Below are positions 22,765 to 35,938 of a stretch of DNA of 61,395 bases, piece after piece (within the stretch, counting starts at the first letter, position 1; the number at the start of each line of letters is the position of its first letter). Both the position numbers and the translations under genes were made by a program. The stretch is from the NCBI GenBank assembly GCA_027576995.1, contig JANBQC010000093.1:1-61395 (forward strand). Reading direction: 5' to 3'. The stretch is from Dimargaris cristalligena. Its lineage: Eukaryota > Kickxellomycota > Dimargaritomycetes > Dimargaritales > Dimargaritaceae. The notes beneath the pieces were generated by a model. It searched no databases. It was not told where the DNA came from and saw nothing but the letters and a program-made list of their open reading frames with translations.

Positions 22765-25700
22765 ATGATCCAATTCACGCCCATTAACATCGAAAAGGTC
22801 AAAACCGCCCCTAAAGACACCAACCAAGAGATTCATTTGGTAAGTCCAGTTCGAAATGGTTCACCATGCTTGGTACAGCGGGCCATTGGAGGGCCTGGTC
22901 CCCCTCATTGGTCTTCGCCACACATGCCAGCGTGTGGTTATGATGCTCTCCTTGACTCCCATGTGAGCCACATGCCAATATCGTGGGACCAACCGGACTC
23001 ATTCTCTCTCTCTCCACTATTTACTACTGTATCGGTTACTCAATGCCATTATTTATCAATCACCGGTGACTATTGCGTTGATTACGGATGCTACCTCGGG
23101 TATACTGCGCTTCCCAACTTGGTAGCTGGAGGAATGTAACGACAAATACAACCGAGCATTGCGTCTCTCCCATAAGGGGCGGTGGCATGATGCCCGAATT
23201 ATCTTTGAGCAATTGCTTGAATCCCCCTGGTTCCATATTCCGGGCGATGACCCGGCGTCTCCCCCTCCCTCGTCTGTCCCCGCTAAACCCGCTGGATCGA
23301 CATCGACATCAGTCCTGCCGCGTGGCCGGGTGTTGAGTACCGAGGACCAGGCACGGTTAAACCAGTTGCGGTATTACGTCTACAAAAATTACGCCAACAT
23401 ATTGGCCACAAATCCCCCTTCCTCTTCTCCACCGCCCTCATCATCCCCCGCTTCGCCCAATTCGGACCGGCGGGAAGATGTCCCGTCGATAACCCAAACT
23501 TGCCACCGTGCCCTCCGGTACTTTACGAGAGCGTTGGAAATCGACGCCAGTGACCCAATGGTGTGGTATCAGACGGGCCGGCTGGCCCGCCAGGTGAGCC
23601 AGTACGGTTTAGCGCGGTTTGCCTTCGAACACGTGGTATTTACCCCTCACCCCATTCGGCCCAAACCATCGAGCTCAGGTGCCGGATCGGCTACAGCCCC
23701 AGGCGCCGGCTCTGTTGTTACCCCCGCGGTTCCACTGGGAAGCAGTCGAATTTCCCCTCCGAGCGACCACACTCTGTATTTTGCTACATTTAGTCCCATC
23801 CAGTGGCGGAGTTTCCGGGAATTGCAAGTCGTTTTATACACCCTGGGTGATTTGACGACATTCAACTTGCACGAGATTGCCCTGACCTCCTATTACCAAC
23901 CCGATACCCTAATCCCCTGCGTCGCGGATTTTCCCCGCCTCCCCGCGCCCATCTACGCCACCGCTTTGCGGAGACCATCCCTACTGGGGGCGCCGGAGCA
24001 TCTTATGGCAGTAGATGAGGCCAAATTACGAAATAGCGCGGCAAATTACCCTTTCCGGCCAACCCCAAGACCGGCCCGGGAGTATTCCTTGGATGATTTG
24101 AGCTGGGATTGCTTGGCCAGACTTCTACTTGGCATTTGCCAAGATCAGAATAAACAGTAAGTCGACTCTTTACAGTTCAATTTATAGGCCTCGGTATATT
24201 GCGATTCCCGAACCGCATTCTAGGTAAAACCGCCTGTGAAAAAATGATTCTATACATATTGGGACTGCCTAACTAAACATTTTGCACCTTAAAAATCTAT
24301 ATGTTTGATTCGACTGTGCCAATCATTTCCCCTCCTTCATGGTTATACCAGGGATGTTACCTCGGCTGACCCCATTATTCAGATTTTACTACCTACCAAG
24401 GATGTCGACCCATTGCCTATATCCAGCAAAGCCCAATCAGCCGAAGAAGCCGGCCATTCAGCTCAATCGACGGTGGTCGAAGTAGCCCCCTTGGTGAAAC
24501 ATCTCACACCTCCCAAGTCCAACCTTCTCCCTCCGCGTTCCCGTCTCCTCCACCGGTCCCAGGATGTCCTATTTAATCACCGGCAGTTACCCCCACCGCC
24601 ACCGAACCGCCATCCCGCCCTGAAACGCAAATTATCCGAGTCAGCGCTTTCGGACCTCATCCTCCGTCAACAGTCCACTGACCAGGCCGTACCGGAATGC
24701 CGACCGACCGATGTCCCCGAAAAACATAGTAAAAGTGCCACCGCATCCCAGCCCAGCTCCCCAACCAACTTATCATTCGACACAACCGGACCCCCTGCCC
24801 CGTATAAGCGAACCCGACGCACTTCTCTTCAGGACAATTTCAAAATGTTGGGTATAAGTAGGGCCCACTCCTTTAACCTCCCCACTACGGTGGACCGGGT
24901 CGTCTCCGGGTCGGAATCGGACTGCAGTGCCCCCCGACGACGCCCGTCGGCCAGCCCCCGCTTAACCGCCAAGAAGGGTAAACCCATGGGTCGGCGGTCC
25001 TTGTCCGGCCTAACCTTGGACACGCCGAATAAACCGGCGACCATAGCCAAAAAATGGGCCCCCGATCTGAACCAGGCCCTGGTTGATCTGGTTCGGCGGT
25101 TTGGCTGGTGGGATATACCTACAGGGACGGGCAACTGTGTCAATAAAAGTAGCGGCGATGAGTCGGAAAAAACTGGGGCCTCGACACCTCTCCACGTTAC
25201 CCCACTTGACCCGATCAAGCTCCAGGATCTTGATGAGCGTGCCGAGAGGATACTCAAGGTCTGGACAAAGGCACCTGTGACTATCCAAGCGGTAACCCGT
25301 CAGTTCCGTCGGCACGGCCAGCCACGGGGTCGCGAGGGCAAAAACCTCCTGGCCCTTCTCACCCTGCTGGACGACGTGGATACGAGCCCCCAGCAACCCA
25401 CCATGTCCGTCGTGGAAATGGTTCGCCAGGGACTGCATCCCCCCACGGGGGAGGACCTTTCCCCAGCCAAGCCCCATCCCGAAACAGTCCGGGAGTTCGT
25501 TCAGCTGGTCAACGCCCAGAAGGCGGGCATAGGCGATTATTGTTTGGCCTTCCTTTTCTACCACTTTTGGCCCTGTAACTATTGGCAGGAGATTTTCAAC
25601 TGGACCGGTGCAGTGACCGATCTAGCGGCCCCAACAGCCAATCAGTCTAGTCCCTGGGAACGCAATGTCTGGTCGGCGGATCTACGGGGTGCCATTCACC

Positions 25701-28700
25701 AGCTCCTGGTGCTATACGGATCCGACCTCTACGATTGCCTCCGTCGGCGTGTTTTGGATATGACTGAACAATCCGAATCCGACAATGAAAAATCACCGGC
25801 TGTAGATTTGGAGTGGCTTCAGGGTCACCTAGGCGTATGTGAATGCCTCGTCGATGCGCAAATCGATAGTTTAGGACGATCCCCGGATATGGCGGATTTG
25901 CAATGCCGTAGCGACGCCTACCTTACCCTGTTCTACCGGTTAATTGTTCCCTTTGAACTGGGAATGGGAGTTCGGTTTGGTTTATTGGCCGAATCGACAC
26001 AACTCGCCCAGCTCCGCTATCGTCGGCAGTGGATTGATTTCAAGAGTCAAGTGGCCGAAAATAACCCCAACGGGGCCCTTGAAGCAATCCCCGAGGCAAC
26101 GACCCGGCAAGCCGCGACCCCAATGGACTTACCCAACTGTCAGTTTCTGGCGCATCTGGACCCGACGACTGGTCTTCGTATTCGGTCCATATTGGTCAAC
26201 CAGCGCCAAATTCGACAAGGGTACCGCGATTTTGACCGAGGTCATTATGATCCCTGTATACGGGGCTTGCGACAGGTGATTACCCAGGGCCGGCCCATTT
26301 TCTACCCCATTTCGAGCCCAGTCCCACAGTATGGCACGGATCCTACCAGCCAGTTCTACCGAGTTCTCATCAATGCCAATGATTCAATGAAATCCGAAGC
26401 CCCTTCGTCACCTCTGGGTGGCCTAGTTGACGATCCAACACCCACCCCCGTCGACCCACTGAATCAAACCATTGATGAGTACGACCGCCTACGAATTTGG
26501 GAAACGCTGCATCGGGCCTACCAAAAACGGGTTCCGGCTAATCCCGTGGACGCCTGGAATTGCCAGTTCCAGGGCCTGCTGGAACGGGTGGACTATCTGA
26601 GTGATCTGGCGCTCCAGTACGCCGCGGAGATGGACGCCGGTCTGCCCGATGCCTATTTCCCACCGGCCCGGGGCGGTCGAAACGTCTCCGAAGCGGCCTC
26701 TAACCCAACCGAGCAGGCCCTCCTGGTTGCCGTCTTCTTCGCGGTGCTCCAGGATATTAATCGGACGATCCGGTCCCTTACGACCAGCGCCCATACCATT
26801 CTACTCAAGTATATACCCGAACGTCGTCCACTCCCAGATCAAATCCGACCGGGCCGGATACACGTCATTCCGCCCCCTTTCGTCGCCACCCCCGCGGATT
26901 CTCACCCATCCACCGCTGTGGCCGCAGTCGGGACTAGCAAGGTTATGCCTACCTCGCTACTAGTGCTTGTTCGTGTCGCCCAACACATTATCGCTTACGA
27001 TGATCATATCCAGTCTCTTCCTGAAGACGAAATCCAGGTACCACTGTATACCCTAATGGCCCGCGTTTGGGAACTGCTGATTGTGGTCCGCCTCGTTCAG
27101 GAATTGCCCCCGGAGTGCATTTGCTACCAACCCCCTTTGCCCGGCGAGCAACTGGGGTTGGAACTCCCGACCGACCCCAGCACTATCCCGCCTCTACTCC
27201 TGGATTTCCCCTCCACTGGCCTGGATCCCCAGTGGATGAAATCGGGGCCCCTGAAAAAGATTATCCGCTCATTTTCCGCCTGTCTACGTCAGCTACACCA
27301 AACTATCGGGGGGATCGGACTGTGTACCGTGGACAAGGGTGCGTTCCTATCCATGAGCCTGCAAATCCACCATTGGAGCTCATTGTCGCGGACATGCGTT
27401 CCCAAGGAGACGAAGATGGTGGCAGTGGCGGAGGCAGATACCCGTACCCAGCTGGAAGAGAAGCAATGCCTGTATTGCCTCTACGATGTGTATCTAGGCG
27501 AAAATCTCGCCGACCATGACTGCGAGGCCCAGCCCTTTACGTTCGATTCGGCTGCGTATGTGTTTGCCCAATTTGGCCCGCTGGTCGCTGAACGGCTGTT
27601 CCGGCACGCCCATTCCTTAAACAATGACTGGAAGGCCAATTTAGATGAGATTGTCAAGGCCATCGGGGATCCACCGTCGGACAACGGGCGGGTGACCATG
27701 AACGAGCGGGACATCGAAGAGTACCTGGATACCGCCGTGGACTTCCGCGCCTTACCCGGCTCGAAAAAGCGGTCGCCCGTGGCCCACCGACTACCGGTAC
27801 TTGACTGTGGTACATCCCTCCCCCGGGTCTACCAGCAGGTTTATTTCCTACAGGGGTACCTGCTGCACACCGTCCTGCGCCAACGAGTGCGACTCAATTC
27901 GACACGAGATAGCGGCGACACCAATGCGGTGATCGAATTGTACCGTAACCAACTGTCGGTCTCACCTACCCGGGCGAATGTGTGGTACTGTTTGGCTAAT
28001 ATCACCTTCGACGACGCCAAGGATAATTTGATGCGCCGGGCCAACTCCCTCCTCAAGAGTGCAGACGATATTGTGGAGTCATGTCGGATTATCCTCTTAG
28101 CCTATACGCAATGCTACGATTTTTACCAGGCCCGCGGAACCCGACCAGTGGGGGGTGAGGGAGACCCACCCTCCTCCACCATCCGCGTCCCGGAACTGTA
28201 CCTCCCGGCCTTTTGGAACGAACTAGGCCAATTTCTGTGGTTGGTGACCAAAAAGCCGCTTCAACATCGCGTTTTCCGGCCCAAAGTCACCGTCGAAGCG
28301 TCGTTCCCCCGGAAATTCAACGGGGATGCCCTGAACTCAGGGTCTCCGGAAGACCCTTTAACCATCTCCCGCCAGCGGTGGTTGGATCAAATGAACAACC
28401 AGTTCAGCACTACAACATCGCCCTCGGCCTTTATCCCGACCAAACGGCAGGTGTATCGCCTCGCCGCCACTTGTTTTAGCCGGGCCCTTAAGACGAGTAT
28501 GGCGCAACCGCCGCCTTCGCATACCCTCCTGAACCAGACCGCGCTTTACCCCCCTTGGATGGCCGCCCTCCTGCTAGGCAAGTGCCTCCATCAACTAGAG
28601 GCCTCCCCCTTGGGCGCCTACACGTGTTTTTTCCGGGCCCTGCGCATGCTCATGGCCGGCAACGAAAATGGCCATACGAGCGGTTCCCCTGCCGACGGGG

Positions 28701-30418
28701 TGATTGACGTCTTGTACGCGATCCTGACCCGGCTGGCAAAAGATCTCTATTTCCAGCGGGTGACTGCAACGACCGTCCAGGAGGCCCTCACGCAACTCGG
28801 GGCGCTCCTCAGCGAGTCCGAACCTCTGGGAAAATATCTACCTAAACTGGCGGAGTTGCGTCTGGGTCGAGTGACTCGCTACCCTCTCTCCGCCGGGTCC
28901 GCTACTGGTACGTGGAGTTCGGTGGACTGGGAGGCGTTCGGGGAACTGATCGACTGGCTGGAACTTCTGCGGCAGATGGATAAAAAGAAATGGCACCATA
29001 AACCAGTGTACCGCCTAGCGTGGATCCAAGCATCCGTCTTCCACCAATTCGCCGGGGCTGAATCCACGCTGGCCTCGCTCTTCAATGCCCGCTCGATGAC
29101 CAAATCCTTCGTTAATTTTTACAAGACGGAGTGGGAAATGCCCGGCCGGCACTACTTCTACGCCCACAAATACCTTCTGTTTCTCTTTAAACTGTACCGC
29201 CATACGCTAGACCTCGACGGGTTCCTGCTGGTGGCCAATCGGTTACGCAAAATCGATAATGTGCTGGTTGATCCCAAGGGGGTGGTGGTGGCCCTAGCGT
29301 CCCACTATCTCGTGGCCCTGGAGAGCGCGGTAGCGCAGGCCCTTTCATTGGGGGATAATGAGCCATTGGATCCGCTCCCCCTGGTGAAAACGCGGTGTCT
29401 GGAGCGGTTTGAAAATCAGGCAGATACCCTCGAATGTTGGATACCGGCCATGATGACCAGTGAAACTAGCCCTGCCGTGTCTACAACATTAGCCGGCGCG
29501 GCAGGGGACCGGGTCGGTATTGGTCACCGCTACACCGCCTCTATCGCGAACGCGAATGGGAACGGCGACACTGCCTCGTGCGTGAGTGGTGATTCCAACG
29601 TCGGAACCCCACCCACTGCGCCTAACCACCCAAGCACGTCAGCCGACGAGTTCCTGGGTATTTCGATCCCCATGGAACGGGGCAATGCACGTACCTTCCG
29701 ACCGACTTCAGACCGCCAAATACTGGCCCTCTACCGACTCTGCGGCCTTTTCGTGCATGCTGTCAAACTCAAGAAATTAAACCCGGTGCAGCATAATGCC
29801 GCCACTATCGAGTTTTTGGTTCAAAGACTGTATATTCAGATCCTGCGGAGTTTCATTGATAAGTTCTATCCGGATTCGCAGGCGGCACCGGCGACTCCCA
29901 ATGACATGATCGTCGAGCCTAATCCTAAAACCGAGTCCACCACCACCATTACCACCAACCCCAATGCCGCCCCTGCCCTTACTACTGCTACTGCTACTGT
30001 TGCAACGACTTCGGTACCCCCCTCCGAATCCCAGGCTTCGGCCTCACACCAATCCCCGCCCACCAGACAACCCCAGACTGGAGGCATGGGGGCTATTAGC
30101 ACTGATCTCTCGGAAACCGGCCCACGACCCCCGGTACCGGCCTGCCGCGCCCCCGACATTTCAAAAGAAGCCGAGATAGCTGCTTTGGCCGAATGGACAC
30201 CGGCCGGGGAGCCCTTATCTCTGGACTGTTATTGCCCCGCGATTGATGACCCGGCCGTTCCCGGCAGCGGCGATGCTACGACCCGCTCGGACACTCGGCG
30301 CCACGTTAAATTCGTTAGCCGGTCCGATATTCTGTCCCGCGTTTATGTTTTGTTTAAGCTGATCTTACCTAAGGTAAAGGGCGTTTCTACCACTCACCTG
30401 AAAGCAGATCCCTCCTGA
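22765..30418 (+). CDS. HIR3: HIR complex subunit HIR3 / CABIN1 family
   Basis: Scaffold subunit of the HIR/HIRA histone chaperone, which deposits H3-H4 independently of replication and represses histone genes. Three exons: 22765-22839, 23126-24156 and 24352-30418 (phases 0, 2), giving 2390 aa, in the range of fungal HIR3 and human CABIN1 (about 2200 aa). The N-terminus (MIQFTPINIEKVK, then YNRALRLSHKGRWHDARIIF) is the family's first TPR. Further TPR-like units (YFTRALEIDASDPMVWYQTG, LARFAFEHVVF) follow, as in CABIN1. A conserved late block near residue 1940 reads PGRHYFYAHKYLLFLFKLYR with LVANRLRKIDN. Low-complexity inserts occur at about 380-590 and 2240-2330. The exon 3 acceptor is chosen for phase and to give QDVTSADP. 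It is by far the longest gene here. No in-frame stop or frameshift was seen. Confidence 0.82.
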
Positions 30419-31803
30419 AAATGATATGGGCGTTCTTTGTCCCCTGTGTGGTCTTGATTTCGTATACCATTTTGAATTTATAGCCTCATCTATATACATA
30501 TATAACTATAACTATAACTATATATATTTATATATACGTTTGCTCCCCTGGTATACGCATCACCCCGACAACTGCCTGTCGATCGATCTCAACTTTTTTC
30601 AATTGCCATGGATACTCGGGTCCCCCTTCGTATGTTAAAGGAGGACACTAAGCATATCGGTGTAAGTCAATTGTCCACCCAAAACCTTAGAGGCTCGGAA
30701 AGTCGCCGAACTGCGACAACAGTAGCAACGACAATAACGTCGGCCAAGGAACCGGTTGTTGCAACGTGATCGCACCAGCGAGGATTTTATATAGACTAGT
30801 ACATGGTTGTAGATATTATGGCTATTATTTTTATTTTATGATATAATACGCAGGCCTGATTAATTTGGGAACTAGATTTTTGTGGCAGTCTCCTTGTCTG
30901 CCCTCTCAATATGTAATACGAATAATTCTTTTTATAACGATAATGAATCCAGGTAGCCTTTTCATTATATTTTCTTTAGCCCGTGGTCTGTCTAACAGAT
31001 GGCCGTGTTAGTTTTTGAACTACCCCCAGCCAAAATAAAAACAGACATGAATTTTCATTTAAACAAATCAGAGCTGCAAGAAAGGTGGTACGCGTTAACC
31101 CCTGACGGATTATCTGCCATTCATTTCAGGGTCAAGGTTATACAACGAGCGCTGTTGTGTCCTGAGTGCTGGGACCATGGCGAAAAATTAAGCCTTTTTA
31201 CGTGAATCCTATGATTAAGATCAACGGCTGTAGGGAATATTTTGATACTAAATCAATCGGGTGAGGCATTTCCACGCCCGTCATTTCATAGGTTTGGTTG
31301 GGCTATCCGGTCCATATTCCATATATCAGCAGCTATGCAGCCGGTTGAGTACCGGTTCCTTTATGAGCCTCCCTTTAAACTCCTTTGACTTGTCTCTTCC
31401 CTCCTAATGGAGCCGTGGCTTTCAATACATTCGCAATTCCTTCAACTTCAGCCTGGACCCACCCCTCGTTGCGAAAGTCTCCGCGTAGTACCCGTGGCCT
31501 GGTAGGTACTACTTGTCGCAAGACTGCTCGCCCATTTGTAACTAGGCTTCCCTGTGGCATGAGCAAGTCTACGCTTATTAACCATCGTTATAGAGTATTC
31601 ACACGACTTACTCTAGTGGAGGTTTCGCCGGTTCACAGCTTCCATGTAACAGTCCACCGACATTGGCTCCCCCGATTTTAACCATTCCAACTCATCTTTT
31701 GTTCTTCCTATTACTCCGACCTATTAGCTATTAGTACTCAACCCCCAACTAGCCCAGAAGCAACGCCTGTCCTCTCATTTCCGCGCGTTTCCCCCCCTCC
31801 GCT
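30419..31803. other. Spacer between HIR3 and TRF-like gene
   Basis: About 1.4 kb. It includes a TATA/TAAC-rich stretch at about 30490-30535. A 68-codon ATG frame (30999-31205) and a 98-codon frame (31385-31681) show no domain and are not called. The leader just before 31804 is CT-rich. Confidence 0.5.
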
Positions 31804-34605
31804 ATGGTTAAGAACCGTAAACGGCTTGCCGCCCTCAAGCGGCGCCTTGAAAAAGCCCACCCCTACCACCGTAAGGGCCAGCCCTCAGCCCACCCTTCCA
31901 AGAAGGCCGCCGTCAGCAAGACCGTGCGTCCCTCCCAGGCGGTATCGGCAATCACACCGCAGTTATCACAGCCAGCCAGGTCGGCCACCAAACGGCCCCA
32001 CCTGAGGAACTCCCCCAACGGTAAGGATACCCTCATGGCCCCGGAAAATTTGTATGTAGCGTCCCCCGTTCGGAGATCTTCCCAATCCCCCGGGGTCGTC
32101 GAAGGAGCAGGTATATGGAGGGTCACTGGTCTGCCACCCGTCCCGAATAGTCAATTGCCCACTACGATAATCTTCTCTGACTCGGAAGACCGGCCCTCGT
32201 TTGATCACATCCCCACCACGGGCCATCCTATATCCTACTCAGCGGCTAATATTTCAACGGGTTCACCGGGGAGGCCAGCAACGACCCCCATCGGTCTCCA
32301 GCGGCAACTCCCTCTCAGTCTGCGGCCTATCCCAGCATCGGCATTGACATCGATATCGACTGTTGGAAGGGCAACTATGGTGCCCTTTCGAAACGAAGAC
32401 TTCGATCTCTTATCCACCCTAGCCACCCAGTGTATCCAGAGCATGGCCATCGTGCTCGACGAGGTGTTTCCGATTACTACTGGGCAATCCCTCACTGCTT
32501 CCAATCGCCAGCGAGTGCAGCTCCGGTGGAAGCAGGCCCCCCGATCACCGGCCTGGACCTACGTTATTCGCGACTTCCATACCTTCTTCTCGTTTGCTTC
32601 ATTGACCTTCAGTATCACCGATACCCAGTTTATACCGGACAGTGTGGTGGCTCATCTCAAATACCCCACCCAACCCGAACACCGCCAATTCGCCCAGCAG
32701 GCCGTGCTTCTGGGCAACGTTTGCCTCTTCATGCGCTCCGTATTTTTCGGCTTCATTCAACTCCGACCCGCGGTGCCCCGGGGCGACTGTTCGTGGGGGG
32801 TAACCATCGATCGCGAGAGCTACCAAACGTTTACCCGAGGCCCGGGAGCACCATCGCCCGGTTCTCTTCTCCCCGGTCGGAGTCTGGCTCGTTTCCGGGC
32901 GGCCACCCTACGATTCTACGACCGAGTGATTGTACCAGCGGGTCGTCCCGTCGATGCCCAGTTGGCGCATGTGGTATTCGCCATGTGCCTATGGTCCGTC
33001 ATTATGGAGGAGCTGTTGCCAAAGGACCGTGGCTTTGATGCCGGGGCCCTAGAACAGCTTAAGGTCCGCTGCCAAGCCGCGCTGGCCCGCATTTCGGAAG
33101 GGCCCGAGGGTAATCGTGCGCCGACATTCAACTGCCGCGACACAATCGACCATTTAATTCTTGACTTCAGTGCCCGGCTCACCGATGCCCCACTGGCCAA
33201 ATTACTTGCCGAGTATGATTGGGTGATGATTTCCCAGACGATATATCGATTTATTTCCGGGATTCTGGACCATGTCAGTGTCTCATCAATTAACCATCCG
33301 GAGGATAGGGTACCAGCCGAGAATACCCCATCTCCCGCCGCCGTCGCCGCCACTGGCACTGCCATTGAATCAAATCCACGCTTGTCTTCAGCCTCGCCGA
33401 CCAAGTCCCCGAGTGCTCCGGAACATATACCCAATGACCCACTAAGAAACACTCAACCACCCTTACGCACACCCCCCGACCCAAATCCTCCTTCCGAACC
33501 GTACTCACCGGTACAGGGTGGCGGCGACCCGGAGGTGTCCGATATCTCGGACGTGGAAACGGAAATCAATTCGCCTCTCCCCGACGCCGACCACCAAGTC
33601 TTCCTAGCCCTCGACGCCCGACTTATCCGGCAGCTGAGCCGCTGGAGTGAGGCGCAGCTTCGTAATGCCACTCGGACTATCGAACCCCTGGTACCCTTCC
33701 GTAAATATCCGGCCTCCTTACAGCGGAATAACTCGGCACCTTTAACCAAGACCCCCTTCCACCTGCGATCGGACGAGGAACTGGCCCGGGCCAACACGTT
33801 GGTGGAAGTGGTGCCCCCGCCTATATCACCCCAATTGAACGGGAGAGACCCGGGTCAGTCACCGCAGATCGAAAGACACGTTTCCGAGCCTACCCCCCAA
33901 GCCACTACCACTACCACCACCACCTCCTCCTCTCCCGCCTCCTCTTCTACCGCCGCCACCGATACTGTGCCCCATTATGAGCCACAACCCGCCAAAGTTC
34001 GGCGTTCCGTGTGCTTTGCCCCACGGGCCGTACTCGTTGAAGAAAGGCTGGATCCCAGTCCGGCCCGCAAATACCCGCCCCTTCAGTTGAGGGGCACTCC
34101 CCACCTGCGGGCCCTTCCCGGTTCCCGCAGCTACCGGAATATGTCCGATGTAAGTATCGATGTCATATCGACCCGACCTTCCTCGGCCGACCCTACATCG
34201 CCAACCTCCTTGCGGCCCAACCCCGACTGGAATAGTCTAAGTGTTCCCAGTAGTAGTAGACCTGGAGGGGGAGAGTCCTGGTACCCCTCCACCTCCAACC
34301 CAGAAGTCTCCTACCCCCCGGTCAATTTGCAGCAGCACGAAAATGGTATCCCTTGTTACCCCCCGACCCGGCGGCGGGGGACCCACATGGAATGGACCGA
34401 AGGAGAGGTGGCGGCTCTCGAAGAGGGGATCCGGCGCCACGGCAGTCATTGGACCGCTATTGTGGACGATTTTGGTGGTAAGGGCCGGATTAGTCATGTA
34501 CTGGCTGCCCGTAAGCAGCCCCATCTGAAGGATAAGGCCCGTACCATTCGCAATCATCGAATTCGATTTGGGGTAAATTTAGGGCTTTACGAAAAGACCC
34601 TTTAA
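31804..34605 (+). CDS. TRF/Tbf1/Taz1-like telobox Myb protein
   Basis: Likely double-stranded TTAGGG-repeat-binding protein acting at telomeres and/or promoters. Single exon, 933 aa. A basic N-terminus (MVKNRKRLAALKRR) and a disordered stretch are followed at about residues 196-500 by a helical domain. Its order and hydrophobic pattern (EDFDLLSTLATQCIQSM, WTYVIRDFHTFFSFASL) fit the TRF-homology dimerisation domain. A long Pro/Ser/Thr linker follows. The last 70 residues are a single Myb repeat: MEWTEGEVAALEEGIRRHG (from residue 862), HWTAIVDDF, then the telobox helix PHLKDKARTIRNHRIRFG. The LKDK[AW]R core is diagnostic of TRF1/2, Taz1 and Tbf1. The C-terminal Myb placement matches all three. 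The Myb assignment is strong and the TRFH assignment moderate. Which ortholog it is cannot be decided here. Confidence 0.77.
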   Translation: MVKNRKRLAALKRRLEKAHPYHRKGQPSAHPSKKAAVSKTVRPSQAVSAITPQLSQPARSATKRPHLRNSPNGKDTLMAPENLYVASPVRRSSQSPGVVEGAGIWRVTGLPPVPNSQLPTTIIFSDSEDRPSFDHIPTTGHPISYSAANISTGSPGRPATTPIGLQRQLPLSLRPIPASALTSISTVGRATMVPFRNEDFDLLSTLATQCIQSMAIVLDEVFPITTGQSLTASNRQRVQLRWKQAPRSPAWTYVIRDFHTFFSFASLTFSITDTQFIPDSVVAHLKYPTQPEHRQFAQQAVLLGNVCLFMRSVFFGFIQLRPAVPRGDCSWGVTIDRESYQTFTRGPGAPSPGSLLPGRSLARFRAATLRFYDRVIVPAGRPVDAQLAHVVFAMCLWSVIMEELLPKDRGFDAGALEQLKVRCQAALARISEGPEGNRAPTFNCRDTIDHLILDFSARLTDAPLAKLLAEYDWVMISQTIYRFISGILDHVSVSSINHPEDRVPAENTPSPAAVAATGTAIESNPRLSSASPTKSPSAPEHIPNDPLRNTQPPLRTPPDPNPPSEPYSPVQGGGDPEVSDISDVETEINSPLPDADHQVFLALDARLIRQLSRWSEAQLRNATRTIEPLVPFRKYPASLQRNNSAPLTKTPFHLRSDEELARANTLVEVVPPPISPQLNGRDPGQSPQIERHVSEPTPQATTTTTTTSSSPASSSTAATDTVPHYEPQPAKVRRSVCFAPRAVLVEERLDPSPARKYPPLQLRGTPHLRALPGSRSYRNMSDVSIDVISTRPSSADPTSPTSLRPNPDWNSLSVPSSSRPGGGESWYPSTSNPEVSYPPVNLQQHENGIPCYPPTRRRGTHMEWTEGEVAALEEGIRRHGSHWTAIVDDFGGKGRISHVLAARKQPHLKDKARTIRNHRIRFGVNLGLYEKTL

Positions 34606-35267
34606 GGCTTGTAGGAATAGCACCCAACACTACCTATAGAAATTACTAGACAAGACCTAGGGACAGCTGGTCTCACGAATAATAAATTATTGTAAAAGTG
34701 TGGTTTGTAGTTGTTTTGTTTTCATTGGATCTAGAGTGGAATCTGATATATACGGGGGGTACTGGTTGGGTTAGTGGGCTTTGGTTTATAATATACCATT
34801 TTGATAATAAGAGCTGGATGAGTAGCGCGGGATGTGCTGAAGAATTATTTTTAGATATCTAACTAGCCTGTATACTTTGGAAAGGATGTGCCAATAAACT
34901 ATTATATTATTTGCCTCTATATGTAACGGTTTATTGATGAGTTTCGTGACCCCCTTCCTCCCAATTACTTTACACTCTACAGCCGACCAATGAATTATGT
35001 AATCACCTCCATAGATTATGTTAGAATGACTGCGGCCAGACCCCACCCCCAGCCAGCCCCAGTCTCAGCCGCACACACTCTCGATTGGGGGAGGTCATTC
35101 TCTCCAGAGAAATTTGAGCACTGGGTTGGGATGTGGCTGACATTCACCAAGCTAAATTTCACATTCCCTTGGTCCTTCATTCCACTACATTACTAATCGC
35201 CGATTCTTCTTAGTGATTGCCTCGTCTCTTTTGCCCATTCGTCTTCCTCAGCCATCTGTTTCTCACC
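34606..35267. other. Spacer between TRF-like gene and GRX5
   Basis: About 660 bp, AT-rich, ending in a CT-rich leader before the GRX5 start. No gene seen. Confidence 0.7.
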
Positions 35268-35938
35268 ATGTACCGCTCCTTGAATCTTGTCCGATCCGCT
35301 GCTTTGCGGTCGCAGGCCTCCTTTACTCGCGTCCAGTTCCGTTCCATCACCGACGCAGCCAAGGCGACTATCGAGAGCAATATTAAGAACAACGATATTT
35401 GCGTCTTCATGAAGGGCACGCCGGAGCAGCCCATGTGCGGCTTCAGCCGGGCCACTGTCACTATTCTGGAAGTCCAAGGTAGGTTGAATGTCACCCCCCT
35501 GCGCGTACTTTACCCCAACTCTGCATTCCGATCCGTCTGTGGAACCGAATGCCTACGTGACTGATTTACGCCGCCTTACCCAGCTACTCCATATAATCTA
35601 ACAATCCCCCCTTCCCTTTACCCGACTACCCCTCTTTCTAACCATTGGTATTTTTTTTACAAAACAACTCACCACCTATTTCATCTTATTACCCAGGTGT
35701 CCAAAAGTTTAAAGGCGTCAACGTGCTTGAGGACCCCGAGATCCGTGACGGCATCAAGGAGTTTTCCCAGTGGCCCACGATCCCCCAGGTCTACATCAAG
35801 GGCGAGTTTGTCGGCGGCTGCGACATTATGCTTAATATGCACAAAAGCGGCGAGCTGGAAGAGCTGCTGGTGAAGGAAAAGCTGATTGAGCCTCTACCGT
35901 CGGAAGGTATCCCAGAGGTCGAGAAAAAGGATAATTGA
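35268..35938 (+). CDS. GRX5: Mitochondrial monothiol glutaredoxin Grx5
   Basis: Binds and transfers [2Fe-2S] clusters in the mitochondrial iron-sulfur pathway. Two exons, 35268-35478 and 35697-35938 (phase 1, donor GTAGGT, acceptor CCCAG), giving 150 aa, the usual Grx5 size. Residues 1-27 are basic and Ser/Ala-rich without acidic residues ([16 protein letters not shown]...), a mitochondrial targeting peptide. The fold includes [15 protein letters not shown] with the single active-site Cys of the CGFS motif. [19 protein letters not shown] holds the cis-Pro and the GG-C-D glutathione-binding motif. The exon 1 frame stays open into the intron (to 35564), but splicing restores the conserved [16 protein letters not shown]. 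The tail ends in VEKKDN. Confidence 0.97.
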
